Part shown: one piece after another, positions 1-12,283 of the stretch
Layout of the letters: every line of letters begins with the position of its first letter
Position numbering within the stretch: the first letter of the stretch is position 1
Notes under the pieces: generated by a model
Seen by the model: only the letters and a program-made list of their open reading frames with translations
Told to the model about the DNA's origin: nothing
The model's database searches: none
Source: Chlamydomonas reinhardtii
Taxonomy: Eukaryota > Chlorophyta > Chlorophyceae > Chlamydomonadales > Chlamydomonadaceae
Direction: 5' to 3'
NCBI RefSeq assembly: GCF_000002595.2
Contig: NC_057015.1
Span: 208,211 to 272,210, forward strand
DNA length: 64,000 nt
Made by a program: the position numbers and the translations under genes

Positions 1-868
1 GCCAGTCTCTGCCGTGACGACAAGGTCACGCTCATGTCACTGTACTGCAGTCGGCAGCGAACTTTTAGTGTATGAACGTATATGGATAATTTGAACGTAT
101 GTGTTTGTACTGGCGCCAGAATCTGGCAAGCTCAGTCGCGCTCAGCAAGTTCGTGAATGGCCGGCGCCACAGCAATCAACACGCCCATGCCCAGTCCGGC
201 CGTGGCCCCGGCGCCGTTGCCGCGTCCACCGCCGCCTGCTGCAACGACGTTCGGTGGCTCAGCAGCTCTCATCTCAGCGGCTCCTATAATTCATGTTCCC
301 ATCATGGCTTTAGTTGCCAAGGGTCGTGCAGATAACGCCTCCCTCCGACACAGCACGATTGTGCTGCACGCGCGAATTGCACGGCACAAGGTTAACCCAC
401 TGCTTTCGGCGGGCGGTTGGAACCAGGGTGGCCAGAGGATGTAGGGCTGTCAACCATGTCTAGATTGTGCTTTCCGTCTATGTGATGTGGCGGGCGTTAC
501 CGCCTCGTTGTGCATGGGCTGTTCAGGACCTGTTGTTCCAGCCCCTCACTCCAGACCACCGCGGCTTCAATGTACCGCTGAGCAGCTCTAGCATGGATGC
601 ACGGCCACGGCTGCACCTGCACGCCGCCAGTCTATACGGCGGGGAGACAGTGCACTGCTTTCGGCGTGGAGCTCGGCAGGACGCACAGGCGGCAGGCCTG
701 TCGAAGTGCTCGCGGCCGTGTCTGAGCGCTACTTGGAACGCAACCGTCACTTGGAGCAGCGTGACGTGCGGCCCCAGCTGCAATTTCCAGTGGTGATGAG
801 AGTTGTGGAGGCGGAAGTCTTGTAGTAGGCAGTCTTTCATCCCCCTCACCGTCAGCGCGGGTGAGTGA
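1..868. other. No supported gene
   Basis: Short open frames exist, but none shows a recognisable domain or a coherent splice structure. A Pro/Ala-rich frame on the plus strand (about 157-444) could be the end of a gene lying mostly outside the window; there is no independent support for it. Confidence 0.4.
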
Positions 869-3800
869 GTGGGAGCGTTGATACACTCTACACAGCCCCT
901 GCTGTGTACCGCGCTGATTGCTGCGTGGCAGGAGCTGGGGCGCATGCGCATGGACGGGCAGGCGGGGGAAGGTGGGTGCGATGAACCATGCACAGAGGGC
1001 AGGAGGGGCCACATCGCCACGAGCAGCCCCGTCGGCCTGGTCCCTCAGCCGCTACTGGACCGCTTTGTCTACAAGGGCGGCCATCATCGCGTGTACCGGT
1101 CCCGGCCGCCTGTGGCTGCCGTAGAAACTGCCGTCCTCGTCCACGCCCTCACCTACGCATGCCACCAAAAACGTCACGCCGGGCTTGCACATGGCGCCAT
1201 GACGGGCTGGGCGTACACGTTTGCAGCGCAAATCCGCCAGCGCATTGACGCAGATGGCCACCGCTATACGTTCCCTTGGCCCGCCTCCATCTTCACGCGC
1301 GCGGACCGGGAGGCGCTCGCCCGGTGCCAGGAGCACTTCGTCTTCACGCTGACCGACAAAAGCGCGTCCACGCTTCAAGTGGTGTGCAAGCAGTTCTACA
1401 TCCGCGCGTGCCTGCACAACCTCGGCTGCCCGCCGCCGCCGCCGCCGCCGCCTCCCGCGCCCCCCGCCGCCGCCCCGTCACCGCCGCCTCCGGACCACCC
1501 GCCCCTCCACCACCACCACCCCGCGCCCCCGCCCCTGGCCCCACCCCCGCCCCCGCCCCCGCCCCCGCCCCCACCCCCACCACCGCCGCCGGCCGCCACC
1601 GCCGCAGCACGACGCCTGGCAGCCATACTGCGTGCCACGGGCCAGCTGCAACGCCGCCGCCGCGCACCGCTTCCCGGCATCCTCCCTGCGCAGCTCGCCC
1701 TTCCACCACACCTGCGCCCTCCGTACTCCGCGCTCGCCCTGCACGCCAACCCCGTCGCCGTGGCCACCGCTGAGGCCGCCGCCGAGCCGGCCCCCACGCC
1801 CCTGTCCACCCGCGCCGCCGACGCCCCTACAGCCGCACCCGCCACCGCCACCCTCACAGCCGCGCCCGCCCCAGCCGCCCCGGCGCCGCCGCCCGGCCCC
1901 ACCGCCCGCTTCCCCGCCACCATGCCTCCCGTCGCCGCCGCCGCCACTCCCGCCACGCCAGCCCCCGCCGCCCGTGCAGATGCGCCAGGCCCCGCCACCG
2001 CCACCCCCTCCGCCCCACCCCGCTTCACCGCCGCAGCCGCGTCGCGGCCGGCCGCCCGTGCGCCCCACGCGCACGCACCCGCCCAGGGCGCCGCCGCCCA
2101 CATCACCTCCATGCCTCCGTCTCGCGCCGCCGCCGCCCCAGCCGCCGCGCCAGCCCCAGCCGCCGCCGCCGCCTCCCTCGCTCCATCCCGCACCGCCCTC
2201 GCAGCCCCGTCGCCCCCGCCAGCCCGTGCAGCCCGCGCGCACGCAACCGCCCGGGGCGCCGCCGCCGACACTGCGGCCACACCGTCGCCGAGCGCCACAG
2301 CCGCACCTAACGACGCGCCCGCCCCCGCCGCCCATACGCCGCCGCCCGGCCCCGCCGTCAACGTCAGCGCCACCGGGCCCCCCTTCAGCGCCAACGCCAC
2401 TCCCGCCGCGGCCGCCCCAGCCACCCTTGCGAACGCCGCCCGCCCCATCCCGCCCTCGGCCGCCACCGACCGCCCCACCACCGCCACTGGGCCCTCGACG
2501 GCTGGCGCGGAATGCCGCAGGGCCCCCGCCACCCCCACCGACGCCGCCGCCGTCGGTCCAGCCACCCACACCCGCCTTGCCCGTCCGCTGGCGTGTCTCG
2601 CCGCCCTCAGCGGCCGACGCCGCACCCCGGCCGCCACATGCGGCGTCGACCCTGGGGACCCGCGGCGAATGGCGCACCCCACCACAGCCTGCCCAGCCGC
2701 CGCCGCCCACCCCGACACAGCCGCCGCTGGCCCAGCCGCGCCGCCACCCCACCCAGCCCCCGGCCCCCACCCCGCCCACGCCCACAGCCCCGCAGCCCCC
2801 ATCCTGCCCGCCCCCATCCCCGCCGCCGCCCCCGCCGCCCCCATCCCCGCCGCCGCCCCCGCCGCCCCCATCCCCGCCGCCGCCGCCGCCGCCCCCGCCC
2901 CCGCCGCCGCCCCCATCCCTGCCGCCGCCCCCGCCGCCCCCATCCCCGCCGCCGCCGCCGCCGCCCCCATCCCCGCCGCCGCCGCCGCCGCCCCCGCCGC
3001 CCCCATCCCCGCCGCCGCCCCCGCCGCCCCCGTCGCGCCCGCTGCTGGCCCCGGGCCGCCCCCAGCCCCCGCCCAGCACCAGTACTACGCCACCGCCACC
3101 GTCGACCAGATGCACGCCGCCCTCACACAGCAAAGCGCGACCCTGGCCCAAGCGGGCATCTCCCACCTGCAGTATGACGTCACCAAGGACGCCGCTTACT
3201 ACGCCATCACCATGAAAATGCACAAGACGCCGCCCGGTCTGCGCTTCTTGGCGTGCTCCCACGCCTGCCCAGTCACCGCCATCAGCGACGTCGTCACCGC
3301 CAGCCTTCGCACGCTCGCCGACGCCTTCCGCGACATGTGTCGTGACCGCATCGGCACGGATCCCTGGTTCTGCCTCCACTCTGGCGCGGTCATGGACTCC
3401 GAAATGCGCAACAGCTACCGCGCTCTAGCGTCACCGCGCCCCAGGCTTTCGACTTTGCTCGGCTCTACACCAACATCCCCCATGCGGAGCTTGCCGACAC
3501 CATGGCGTCTCTCATCACCGCCACGCTCGCACATGCCCAGCGAGTGGCCATCGCAGTGACCGTCACGCCGCCCAAGACGCCCGACGGCCGCCGCAAGTAC
3601 GAAGCCACACTGCTGACATCCGACGCCGCCCACAATGCGCCTGCCTACCGGCGCGACCCCATGACCGACGTCGCCGTCCACACCTTCACGCGCGACTAGT
3701 TCCTGGTCCTGTTCCGGAGCCTGGTCTGCTCCACGTTCATCCGGTTCGGCACGTTCGCCCTCGTCCAGCAAACGTGCGGCATCCCCATGGGCATCTCCGC

Positions 3801-4350
3801 TGCCCCCTTCATTGCCAACCTCTTCCTCGCTTGGTTTGAGTACCGTTTCTTGACACAGCCCGCCGCCACAGCTCAGCGCCAGCGTGTCCTGCACGCCTTC
3901 GACCTCACCAAGCGGTACCTGGACGACTTGTTGGCCCTCAACAACCCCTTCATCACCCGCCTCCTCAGCGTGGACCAGCTATACGCCGGACTACACGGGC
4001 TGTACCCCGCCTCACAGGTGGAGGCGCAGTCGCACCCCCACCTGCAAGCGCAGCTGGCCGCCGGCACCGCCGCCATGCCGTTCCTGGACATCTTGCTCAT
4101 CCTGCGCACCACGCCAGCCGGCCACGCGCGCATCACCACACGCCTGTACGACAAGCGGGTGCAGCCAGTGTTTGACGGTGTGCGCCTGTCCCGCTTCATT
4201 GGCACGGACAGCAACGTCAATGAAGCCAGCAAGCGCAACATCTTCACGGGCCAGTTTCATCGCCTGCGGCGTGTCGTCACGGAGGTTGAGAACTTCGCTT
4301 TTGAGACCGCCAATCTCATCACCGCCCTGACGCACATGGGCTACGGGCGG
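869..4350 (+). mobile_element. Penelope-like retroelement, decayed reverse transcriptase
   Basis: The N-terminal part has the segment FTLTDKSASTLQVVCKQFY, like the DK-containing box before the fingers of Penelope-type RTs. After a very long Pro/Ala insert come MKMHKTPPGLRF (compare the KxHK..P.R box), DFARLYTNIPH (RT motif with the first catalytic Asp), GIPMGISAAPFIANLFL, and KRYLDDLL, the YxDD-type catalytic box near 3915-3935, then LYDKR and a conserved-looking thumb region to about 4340. This motif order fits Penelope-like elements better than LTR or L1-type elements. No GIY-YIG endonuclease was recognised. The coding sequence is spread over two frames with an in-frame stop, so the copy is probably inactive. 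The right end stops abruptly where an antisense fragment begins. The start at 869 is only the limit of the open frame; the true 5' boundary is unknown. Family assignment is inference from motifs. Confidence 0.65.
1427..3080 (+). repeat. Pro/Ala low-complexity coding tract
   Basis: About 1.65 kb of extremely C/G-rich sequence made of CCG, GCC and CCC codons. In the RT frame it encodes runs of Pro and Ala between the N-terminal region and the RT core. The last part (about 2810-3030) is a near-tandem array of CCCATCCCCGCCGCCGCC-type units. Long open frames on the opposite strand here arise from the composition. Confidence 0.85.
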
Positions 4351-4725
4351 CCCCGGGCAGGCCGACTGCATGGCCTTCACGAACGAGGCCTTCTGGTCTC
4401 GCAGCCTGCCGGCGTTGAGGACAGGCGACAGCTTAGCACTGCTGGCGGTCTTGCGCTCCACACCGTACAGCTCAATCACCGTGTCCAGCCGCTTGTCAAA
4501 GTCCTTCGTGTCAAAAGCTGATGCGAAGTACTCGCTGTACACGATGGCGAACGAGTCAAGCTGCTCATCTGATGGGAAGCGCTCATGAAGCTGCTGCAGC
4601 AGGGCCGAATACGCGCCGGTCAGGTCCTCCTCCACGCGGGCAGCCAGTTGCGGCAGCATGCGCGCTTGCAAGTCGACCCTGGCTGGCTTGCCCGCTCTGC
4701 CGGTGCGTTCATAGGCCCTGAACAC
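4350..4725 (-). pseudogene. Antisense transposon-like protein fragment
   Basis: The minus strand is open and reads like real protein, not a shadow: a charged helical segment containing LQQLHERFPSDEQLDSF, then ASAFDTKDFDKRLDTV. It abuts the end of the reverse-transcriptase homology at about 4350, so one element seems to have been inserted into or joined to another. The RFP-type segment is reminiscent of C-terminal regions of hAT-like transposases, but I could not assign it. There is no splice or start context, so it is treated as a broken fragment. Confidence 0.4.
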
Positions 4726-4802
4726 GTGAGGCTGCGCGCCCTCTGCTGGCGCAGCAGCAGTGTCCGGCCGCTGCCGTGCTGTCGCCCGCCCCCGCCTGGC
4801 CC

Positions 4803-4900
4803 CCAGCCGGCCTTACGGCCGGTAACGGCTTTGGCGCGCCTTCGGCGCGCTCATTACCGGCTCCGGACGCCCACCTCCGGATCCATTACCGGAAAGTAAT
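4803..4900. repeat. Hairpin-rich palindromic tail
   Basis: Several short perfect inverted repeats follow each other: CCGGCC/GGCCGG around TTAC, GGCGCGCC/GGCGCGC around TTC, and TCCGGA ... TCCGGA, interleaved with TTACCGG and CCGGTAA words. This looks like a structured end of a mobile element, adjoining the fragment at 4350-4725. Function unknown. Confidence 0.5.
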
Positions 4901-5747
4901 GGTATTACCCAAAAAAAACACTGAATACAGCAGCCGCCTTCCGTCAGCCAGCCATGGGCGCGACCGTCCGCAGCGTTTACCGTCGGTTACGAGGTAACAT
5001 GTGAATTCGCAACTTGCGCTACTGACTGCCTACTCTCGTGCCGCCTGCAAGCCCACTCCGCCTTCCGCTCTGGTCTGCGTACGCAGTAGTTCCGCAACAC
5101 TCGTCATTAGGAGGGGTACAGGCATGACATGCAGCAAGTAACCGGGCTTAGCACAGCGGAATGCGAGGGCATAAGCGAGTGGAACTGAGCTGGTCGCGTA
5201 GCCAGCGTTGCTGGCGGGCGGGCGTCATCGATGTGTTCATCCGCGCAGGCCCGCCCGCGCACCCTGAGAGCGGCCCGCCCGCGCACCCTGAGGGCGGCCC
5301 GTCCGCGCACCCTGAGGGCACCCCGTCCGCTGCGTGGAAATCCCCATGCATCTACCGGTATGTGTCCCCCATAAAGGGAGGAGTTGCTGACGCGCTGCCC
5401 TCACTCTCCGGGCGCACGGCCAGGCGATAACACCACACAGACACCACGAAGCCACGCAACCGCGAGCCGGCGGCGCGTGGGCTGACTCAACTGCCAGCTC
5501 CCACTCGCGCGCCTGTCGACTAACACCAACTGCCCGTGTGCGTCACTACAGCCATGTAGCTTCCGAGCCGGGCAACCGTACAACTACCTGCTCACACTCG
5601 CGCAGCTGCCGACTCCCAAGGCAACTCCTGTACGGCTGAGGGGGGTGGGGGTGCCGTACACGAGTTAGTTGGGGGTTAGTCGGAGCTGTCCCAGATCAGA
5701 CATTTTACTTTTTTTTGTTCATCACGACAGGAGTTAGCCCTGTCATT
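4901..5747. other. Intergenic, no gene seen
   Basis: No coding region is supported. A short tandem repeat lies inside (separate entry). The right end meets the 3' end of the minus-strand CFAP97-domain gene. Confidence 0.5.
5249..5320. repeat. 24-bp tandem repeat, three units
   Basis: Three 24-bp units built around CGCGCACCCTGAG follow head to tail with only a few substitutions. No function is apparent. Confidence 0.85.
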
Positions 5748-5752
5748 TTACA
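5748..5752 (-). terminator. Poly(A) signal TGTAA for the CFAP97-domain gene
   Basis: TTACA on the plus strand is TGTAA on the minus strand, the usual volvocine poly(A) signal. It lies about 500 bp past the stop codon at 6257, a normal 3' UTR length for this genome type. Confidence 0.55.
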
Positions 5753-6256
5753 TAAGTTCAGCTGCGGCAGTCGGATACACTCCCTTTCGAGCCCAATCAG
5801 CTGCACCCTGCGGGACTTCACCAACCTGCCTTGATACTGTCCCGTCGCACACCCTTTCGAGCCCGGGGTGGCCCACGCACCAGTGTTAGTACAGCTTTAG
5901 TGTGTTTCTCCAGCTTCGGGCACAGCCACATACGCGTCAACGTGGGCCGTTCGCACACACGCATAGACACGGGAACCACAGGGGAACTATACCCCGACAA
6001 AATCACACACAGTCATGCTTCAGTCCTTCATTCTTATCCTGCTCTATCACCACAATCTACGCGTAACAGGGAGCGCGCCAACCTGCAGAGCGCCAGTTAT
6101 ATCAGTACACGTCTAGTCCTGCCTAGGGAGCTAACCACCAGCGTCTCACCCCTTTCTTCTGCGGGTACAACTGACCGTTGCCAGGCTACAATCACACCCA
6201 CACGAGCTATGACGTCAGAATGCCCTGCCCAATATCACCAGCTACCATCCCGCTGC

Positions 6257-8622
6257 TTAACTCCAGTCGTTCGCGAAGCCGCCGGGGGATGGCAGCGGCG
6301 CGTCGTCCCCGCCCTCAGCGTCTTCCGTCATTCCCGCGTTAAACTGCGCTGCCATCTCCTCCTCCTCCGCCTTTTCAAGCTCGCTCTTCGGCCCCTCCTC
6401 CGCGTCCTCCTGAAAGCCGCCATCTGCTTCTGCTTCCGCCTCTTCCTGCTCCGCCTCCTCCTGTTCTGCCTCCTCCTGTTCCGCCTCCTCCTCTCCAGCC
6501 TTATCCTCTTCTTGGTCCTCCTCGCCCTCGTCCTGCGGGGCCGCTCCCTCCTCCTGCTCCTCCTTCTCAGCTTCGAACCCTTCATCGCCATAGCTCTCGC
6601 CTGCCGCATCCGCCCCTGTGTCCGGCATAGCACTTCCCGTGTTGCTGGCCGCACGCGCTGCAGGCTTCTCGTCCTCCTCCTCCTCCTCCGACTTTGCTGC
6701 TGCTGGGGATGCTTCCTCCTCCTCCTCCTGCTCTGCCTCCTCCTGGTCGGGGTCCGCCTCGTAGTGCTCCTCGTCCTGCTCATACGTCTCATCACCGTAG
6801 TCGTCTGCGCTGGTGTCAGCCGCCTTCTTCGCCGCCGTCTGGGATACTCCGTTCTTGGCCTCCGGCTTGGCACCGAACGAGAACGACTGCCCAGTGGGCG
6901 CGGCCGCCGCCTGCGCGCCAGAGCCCGAGCCTCCTCGCGAGCTGGCGGCACTGCCGCTAGCTCGCCGCTCGGCATTGGGATCGCTGGCGCGCGGGGAGGT
7001 GGCGCCCAGGCCGCCGCTGCCAGCGCTGCCGGAGCCGTTCTGGGCACGTGGCCCTGCGATGGCGGTGCCGGGCCGTGAGCCCCCGCGCGAGGACGGCGGC
7101 GGGATGTCGCGACCCTGCGCCTCCTCCAGGTAGCGCTGCTGGCTGGTGCCATTGCTGCTGCGGAGGGGCCCCGGTGCAGAGGAGGTGACTGGCGAGTGGC
7201 GGGCGGGGCGAGCGGAGCTAGTAGCGCGCTGCCCTGACAACGGCTGAAGGTATGGCGAGCGGCGGCTGGCGCTGGCACTCCGGCCGGGCGGGTTGTACCT
7301 GTTACGTGAGCAACACCCATCAGGTTTTGAGGAGGCATGTTGGAGTAATTAAATGAGGTAGAAGTTGCTTTGGACTATGCGCTGCAGATGTATTCGATGT
7401 TACAAGAGGGGACAAGTGTGTACGCCGCCGCACGTGCAACACTTCATCGCGAGGAGCCAGACTGCCCCGCGCAACTCGAGTAAAGTACAGACTGATCGTT
7501 AAGGCCCAGACAGCTAGCCGCGCACCTGGCGGTCTCAGGACCCCGGAAGTTTGAGATGCGGTTGACCAGCACCGACTCCTCCACGTGCCGGCGCTCAAGA
7601 TCATCGACAGAGTACACAGAGCGCATGGTGGTGATGGTGCGCAGCAGCTTGGTGTTGTCGGACTGAGGGATTCCAGCAGAAGTGGACATATAGGGAGGGT
7701 GTTAGAAGCCTTCTGGGATGGTGTTGTAAGGGGCATAGCAGCAGCCAAACCCTGGTGTCGGTCCGCCGATATGTTGAGTCGCAGGTGCCAGCTCCAAACC
7801 CAGGTAACACACCTGGATCTGCATGTCGCGCATGCGGGCTGTGACGTCAGGCGGCGCAGTGCCTGGCCGTGATAGCGCGTAGTAGTGGATGGAGCGGGGC
7901 GACACCGAGGAGGTCAGGTTAATGTGGTCGAGCGTCTTGGTGCCCGTGGAGGGGTCGTAGTAGTGCCCCAGCTTCCACTGGAACGTTGAACGCGCGGTCC
8001 AGGGCCGGAACACCGCGCGGGTGTCCTGCTCCTTAATGCGAACCATCTTCTGAAGTAAGATGGCGTTCTCCTACATAAGGCAAGAGGGCGGGGCCAAGCA
8101 AGCGTAAGACAAGCGGCTGGCTGGCTGTGAGGACCCCCCAAGGTGAGGCCTGAGAGCACGAACCAGGTCCCGCCAGTAGAACCAGAAACGCAGCGCCTGA
8201 TTTGCGGAAACTAAATATTGCCTCCAGACCTACCCTGTCGATTTCGTATTGGCGCTCCTTCTCAAGCATTGCACGCTTGCCCTTCGAAAGCTGCATATCA
8301 AAGGTTTCAGGCTTCTCTGTGTCAATGCGGTGCTTCATGTCTGTAAGCCGCTGCTTATGGAGGTCCATACAGTGGCGCTGCCATTTCTGCGCAAACAGAA
8401 TCAGGATAGGGGTCAGCGATGGTTGTGAGTGAGAAGCGCGCTGTACAATTATATTGCATGAACTGCAGGTATCAGGGCAGTGTATCCGCCAGGACTGCCA
8501 GGGCAAGGTGGGACGCGGCATTACACAGCCCGCTGGCGGACTGCACTCTGCTTTCTCCGTTTGCTTACCTCATCGCAAACATGCGACGAGACAGGGAAGG
8601 CCTTGCGACCTCTGTCCGCCAT
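6257..8622 (-). CDS. CFAP97 (KIAA1430)-domain protein, probable ciliary protein
   Basis: Five exons: 8569-8622, 8234-8386, 7813-8070, 7526-7662, 6257-7298, all GT-AG. Phases close to give 547 aa. The start MADRGRKAFPV at 8622 is the only in-frame ATG of exon 1. Residues about 19-90 (KWQRHCMDLHKQRL ... KERQYEIDRENAILLQKM) match the CFAP97/KIAA1430 pattern of a basic helical segment followed by E/D-R-E/D-N-x-x-L-L-x-K. That family includes Drosophila Hemingway and vertebrate CFAP97, linked to cilia and flagella. After a middle region with several Tyr and Arg, the C-terminal ~270 residues are very acidic (Glu/Gln/Ala repeats), perhaps a tubulin- or chaperone-interacting tail. Function is inferred from the domain only. 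It diverges from the plus-strand gene starting near 9590. Confidence 0.75.
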
Positions 8623-8963
8623 TATGCTGCGTCAGGAGATACAAGTGTGCTTTGGCCAGCGGGCGCTCTACTGTATGCGGCTCAGAGTCAAGGCCGCTTG
8701 AGAGTTATAAGTATACTTGATACGGACGATTGAAGATATCGTGCGAAGTGTTCGGTTTTAGCCGGGGGCTGCATGGAGCGACTTGATGAGTTGCGGGCTT
8801 CGAGCAGAGCGAGCACGTGCACAGCAAGGCGTGACACTCGCAAGATTTTATATGGCCAACAGACATAGTTAGCCACACCTCTAGGATGTATAGAAGAAGC
8901 CCCGCTGTAACGTTGGCCGTGTTGCGGGCCTGGGCCACCCCGAGCGTGCCCAAGCGTACCAAG

Positions 8964-8985
8964 CATGCTAGCCTCCGCTAGCATG
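8964..8985. repeat. Perfect 9-bp inverted repeat
   Basis: CATGCTAGC and GCTAGCATG separated by CTCC, in the intergenic space between two divergent genes. It could form a cruciform or be a palindromic binding site; nothing else supports a role. Confidence 0.6.
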
Positions 8986-9589
8986 GGGCATTGCAGCTGC
9001 ACCACCCGTGGCGTTGCTATATCGCCCTCTGTTAATCGCGGCTGGCAAGCATGGTGTGTAACCGGAACGGATGCATTCGGGGGAGGGGCCCCGTGGAGGG
9101 GCTCGAAGGGCCCTGCTTTGCCCCGCCGATACGACACAGGTGCCTGGTGCCCCCTCCGTCGCTCATGAAATGCGGGCTCTCATTGTCTCCTGCCCCGATA
9201 TCCATCGCAATGCTGACCAGACCTGACCTGACGTTGCCGTCTGCCCCAGCACCGCAGCACGGACCATTTTGCCAGCATCGCAGCATGGATGTTGCAGAGG
9301 CTTGCGTGACAGCACGTTCTCTCGGCTATACTCCCTATACACTCATAAACATACTGGCTCTGTGATAACGCTTCTAAATGACTCTCGTTCATCGTTGAGA
9401 CGTCCTTGCCAACACAGTTCGCGTTTCGAGGAAGCAGTCCGCGCGCCTCGTCGTTTCAGGGGCGCGACATCACATCTGTATACTGCAAGAATGGTATAGG
9501 GAAAGAGCTACGGCGCTTATGATAAAGGGTGAATAGCTACAGACGAAGCGCACTCGCAGTCGGCACTTTAAGCCCGACTTCCAGCCGAG

Positions 9590-11163
9590 ATGTTAGCGAG
9601 CTCATCTCTTTTAGTCGCCCAGGATGGCTCAGCGATGGCACTTAGGTGCGCTGGGGCTGACGGTCGATGTGACTTCGGGCATGTGTGTTTCGACCCCCAG
9701 CATCTGGAGCGAGCCACCCCGTCCTGGGACACAGCCGTCGGCACCTTGACCCCTTCCCAACGCTCTGAACGACATGCAGGTGTGCCAGGATCTGCCTGCC
9801 GGCCCTGCGCGTGCTCCACCTGCCCTTGCGCACAGAGAGCTGCAGCGCACTAGCCAGTGGACTGCGCTCAGCGTCGGGCTCGTGCCTGCAGCGGCTTTCC
9901 AGGCGGCCGCTGCTGTTGGCAGCCACGGCGGACGGGCGCTCGCCAGCAGGTCTGCAGGCGTCACAAGAACTTGACACGACGCCGGGCGAGATTCTGACGC
10001 AGGCCGCGCAGACTGGCGTGGCCACCAGCACGCTCGTTCTGGGCGAACTCTTCAGCATGCTGGGCGCCCAGCCGGAGGTGAGGGCTGAGGAATAGCCCAC
10101 GGCGAGGCAAGCTGCGGCTGCTAGTGGCCGGGCTCGGACGACATTTAAAAGTGACGCATACTGTACTCGTTTAGGGGGAGACGTTGGTGTACCGCGGCTA
10201 ACTGTGCCGCAAATACTGCTGTCCGGGTGCCCGCAGGTGCGGGCCAAGGCTGCTGCTGTAGCGAGTGAGGCTGCAGCCGTTGCATCAGGTTACGCGGTGC
10301 TCGATAGTGACGGCGGTGGGCATGGCGACAGTGGCAACACCGGTAGTGGAGGTGGCAGGGGCCGGGACGGAGACGGCGGGCACCAGGGGTCGCATGATGA
10401 GAACGGCTTTTCTCGCGGGGCACCGCTTCTGCTGGTAGCCCTGGCGGCGCTGGCCTGCGCCGCCTCAGTGGCAGCGAACCAACTACAGTCGGCCCAGAAA
10501 TCACTGCAGTGGCAGCCGGCGGAGGCGCAGCGCCAGCCGGCGACCAGGACTCGCGTGCAGTTCTACACCCCAGCCGGGAGCAGCTCCTCACACATACGCC
10601 GCGGCGGTGCGGGCGGCAGTGGCGGGCTGCTGGGCGCCTGGTCCAGCTGGCTGCCGCGCTATCCGGACCCGGCGGCCGAGGGCGCCGGCGGCTCAGGGGA
10701 TCCTGAGGAGGCGGCGCTGGCCACCAGCCAGCTGCTGCAGTCGCGCCCCTGGTCGGCGGGCGAGCCGCGCTACGGCTTCTGGTGCGATGAGCGGGCGGGT
10801 GGTGGCATTGGTGGCAGCAGCAGCTGGGCGCGGCAGGGCTTGTCGCAGTCGGATAGCGGCGCGTCCTCGCGGCGGCGCTCGGATAGCAGTGGCGTGCACG
10901 GCGCCGACACGGACGGCGCGGAGGCGGGCCTGCGGCTACCGACATCTGCGCACGCCGCGGCTGGACCGGCGCCTGGCTCAGGGGCTCGTGGCTGGGGCCC
11001 GCGTGACCCGCGCGTGGACTTCGGGGATGAGATCTCGCGGCTGGGGTCAGCCCGGGACGGCCTGCACGCCGCGCACAGCCGGGCCAACAAGTGGCTGCAG
11101 GAGGACGCATCGCGGCGGCGCGGCGGCAGCAGCCCCCTGCGGCCGGCGGCGGCCATCGCATGA
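9590..11163 (+). CDS. Predicted single-pass membrane protein, unknown function
   Basis: Model: exons 9590-9779, 9836-10077, 10237-11163, giving 452 aa. The second intron has a clear GTGAGG donor, CCGCAG acceptor and phase 0. The first (9780-9835, 56 bp) is unusually short and is the weak point: it is proposed because it links the ATG-initiated frame at 9590 to the open frame downstream with matching phase. The product has Ala-rich helical regions and one strong hydrophobic stretch (APLLLVALAALACAASVA, about residues 205-222), followed by a hydrophilic Ser/Gly/Arg-rich region to the end. No known domain was recognised. Confidence 0.5.
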
Positions 11164-11459
11164 GCGCAGCGCAGACAGGCGTGTGGCTTGCTTATGGCCA
11201 GTATGGGCGGGGCGTTACGCAACAATGGGACTCTGGCGAGCTGAGGACTAGTGTCTGTAGGAATGGGAGGGCCGGTTACCAACGGGACAATGGGGTTTCT
11301 CTTTGGGCTGTAGATGGCCCCTCATCGAACAGTCCCTTCTTGTGTTGTCGCATTTATGGGTAGGAGGGGATCGGTTGCGGACCGTGAGGATGCTCTTTGT
11401 TGATGGTGTATATTCATGGCGTATCTTTGAGGCGCGGCGTGGGTACAGGGTGTATCACT

Positions 11460-11464
11460 TGTAA
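11460..11464 (+). terminator. Poly(A) signal TGTAA
   Basis: TGTAA about 300 bp after the stop codon at 11163 of the upstream membrane-protein gene. The region from there to 12078 shows no gene. Confidence 0.55.
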
Positions 11465-12078
11465 CCTAGCTTGCAAGGCTGCTTGTACGGACAGGTCGTG
11501 TGCTGAAGCGATGGGTATACCCTAGTGAGCACCTGATGACTGCGCGGCTTGGGGAGGGGACGGAACGCATTTCGTACCCGGAACTTGGTGGAGCGAGTTC
11601 GGGTATGCCGAAGTAAGTGGTGTTTTGGACGCGGGGAACGGCAGAACGGGCGCTGTACATATCTAGCGTACAGAATTGCGTACGGTGGTGCACGATGTGC
11701 AAAGGCAGTATCACTGCCTCGGCATGATACAAGGTAGGAGTCTGCTGATCTGGGTTGGACAGTCGCCCCAGCGGTTGCTGGGAACAGCAGGGAACAGTGA
11801 CCTTTGATGATGGCAACTGAATCTCTTTAATGAACTGCAACTGAAGGCAATGCTGGTGATTCGTTTTGATAAATAGCGTCAGTCGATGCCGATTGACAGT
11901 CACGTAGTGGCAGCAACGTACAATACCGCGCAGCGCTATGTTGTAGGCGCATGGTGCAATGCCAAATGGTTACAGTAGTGGCAGTGAAGTCTTCACATTT
12001 GCCATTCAGTCTGTATCAGAAGGAAGCCGCTGTAAGCTACCTATATACAGTTGTGCTGAATACGGAAATTCAGCACCA

Positions 12079-12083
12079 TTACA
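12079..12083 (-). terminator. Poly(A) signal TGTAA for the Pierce-like gene
   Basis: TGTAA on the minus strand, about 200 bp beyond the stop at 12284. A second TGTAA lies at 11970-11974. Confidence 0.5.
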
Positions 12084-12283
12084 CCACCCTCCCGCACTTC
12101 CCCAGTCCCCACTCGATGCGGGCTGCCACAACGGCCACCTCGAGAGGCTCTCCCAGCGCATCCTCGAAAGCTACAGCATCACCTTTCTCAGGATGCAGGA
12201 TTTACCAGCTACCATGACCATCATATCATGTACACATGCCCTTTCATTCACTCGTGCTCGTCACCAAATGCACCTGCCCGCTC

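Noticed and set aside
1396-3379. Very long minus-strand open frames of Gly/Ala opposite the Pro/Ala tract
   Set aside because: They are a by-product of C-rich triplets on the other strand; no start, domain or splice context.
5831-7078. Plus-strand 415-codon frame over the CFAP97-domain gene
   Set aside because: It is the shadow of the Glu-rich tail on the opposite strand, read as Leu/Arg-rich sequence.
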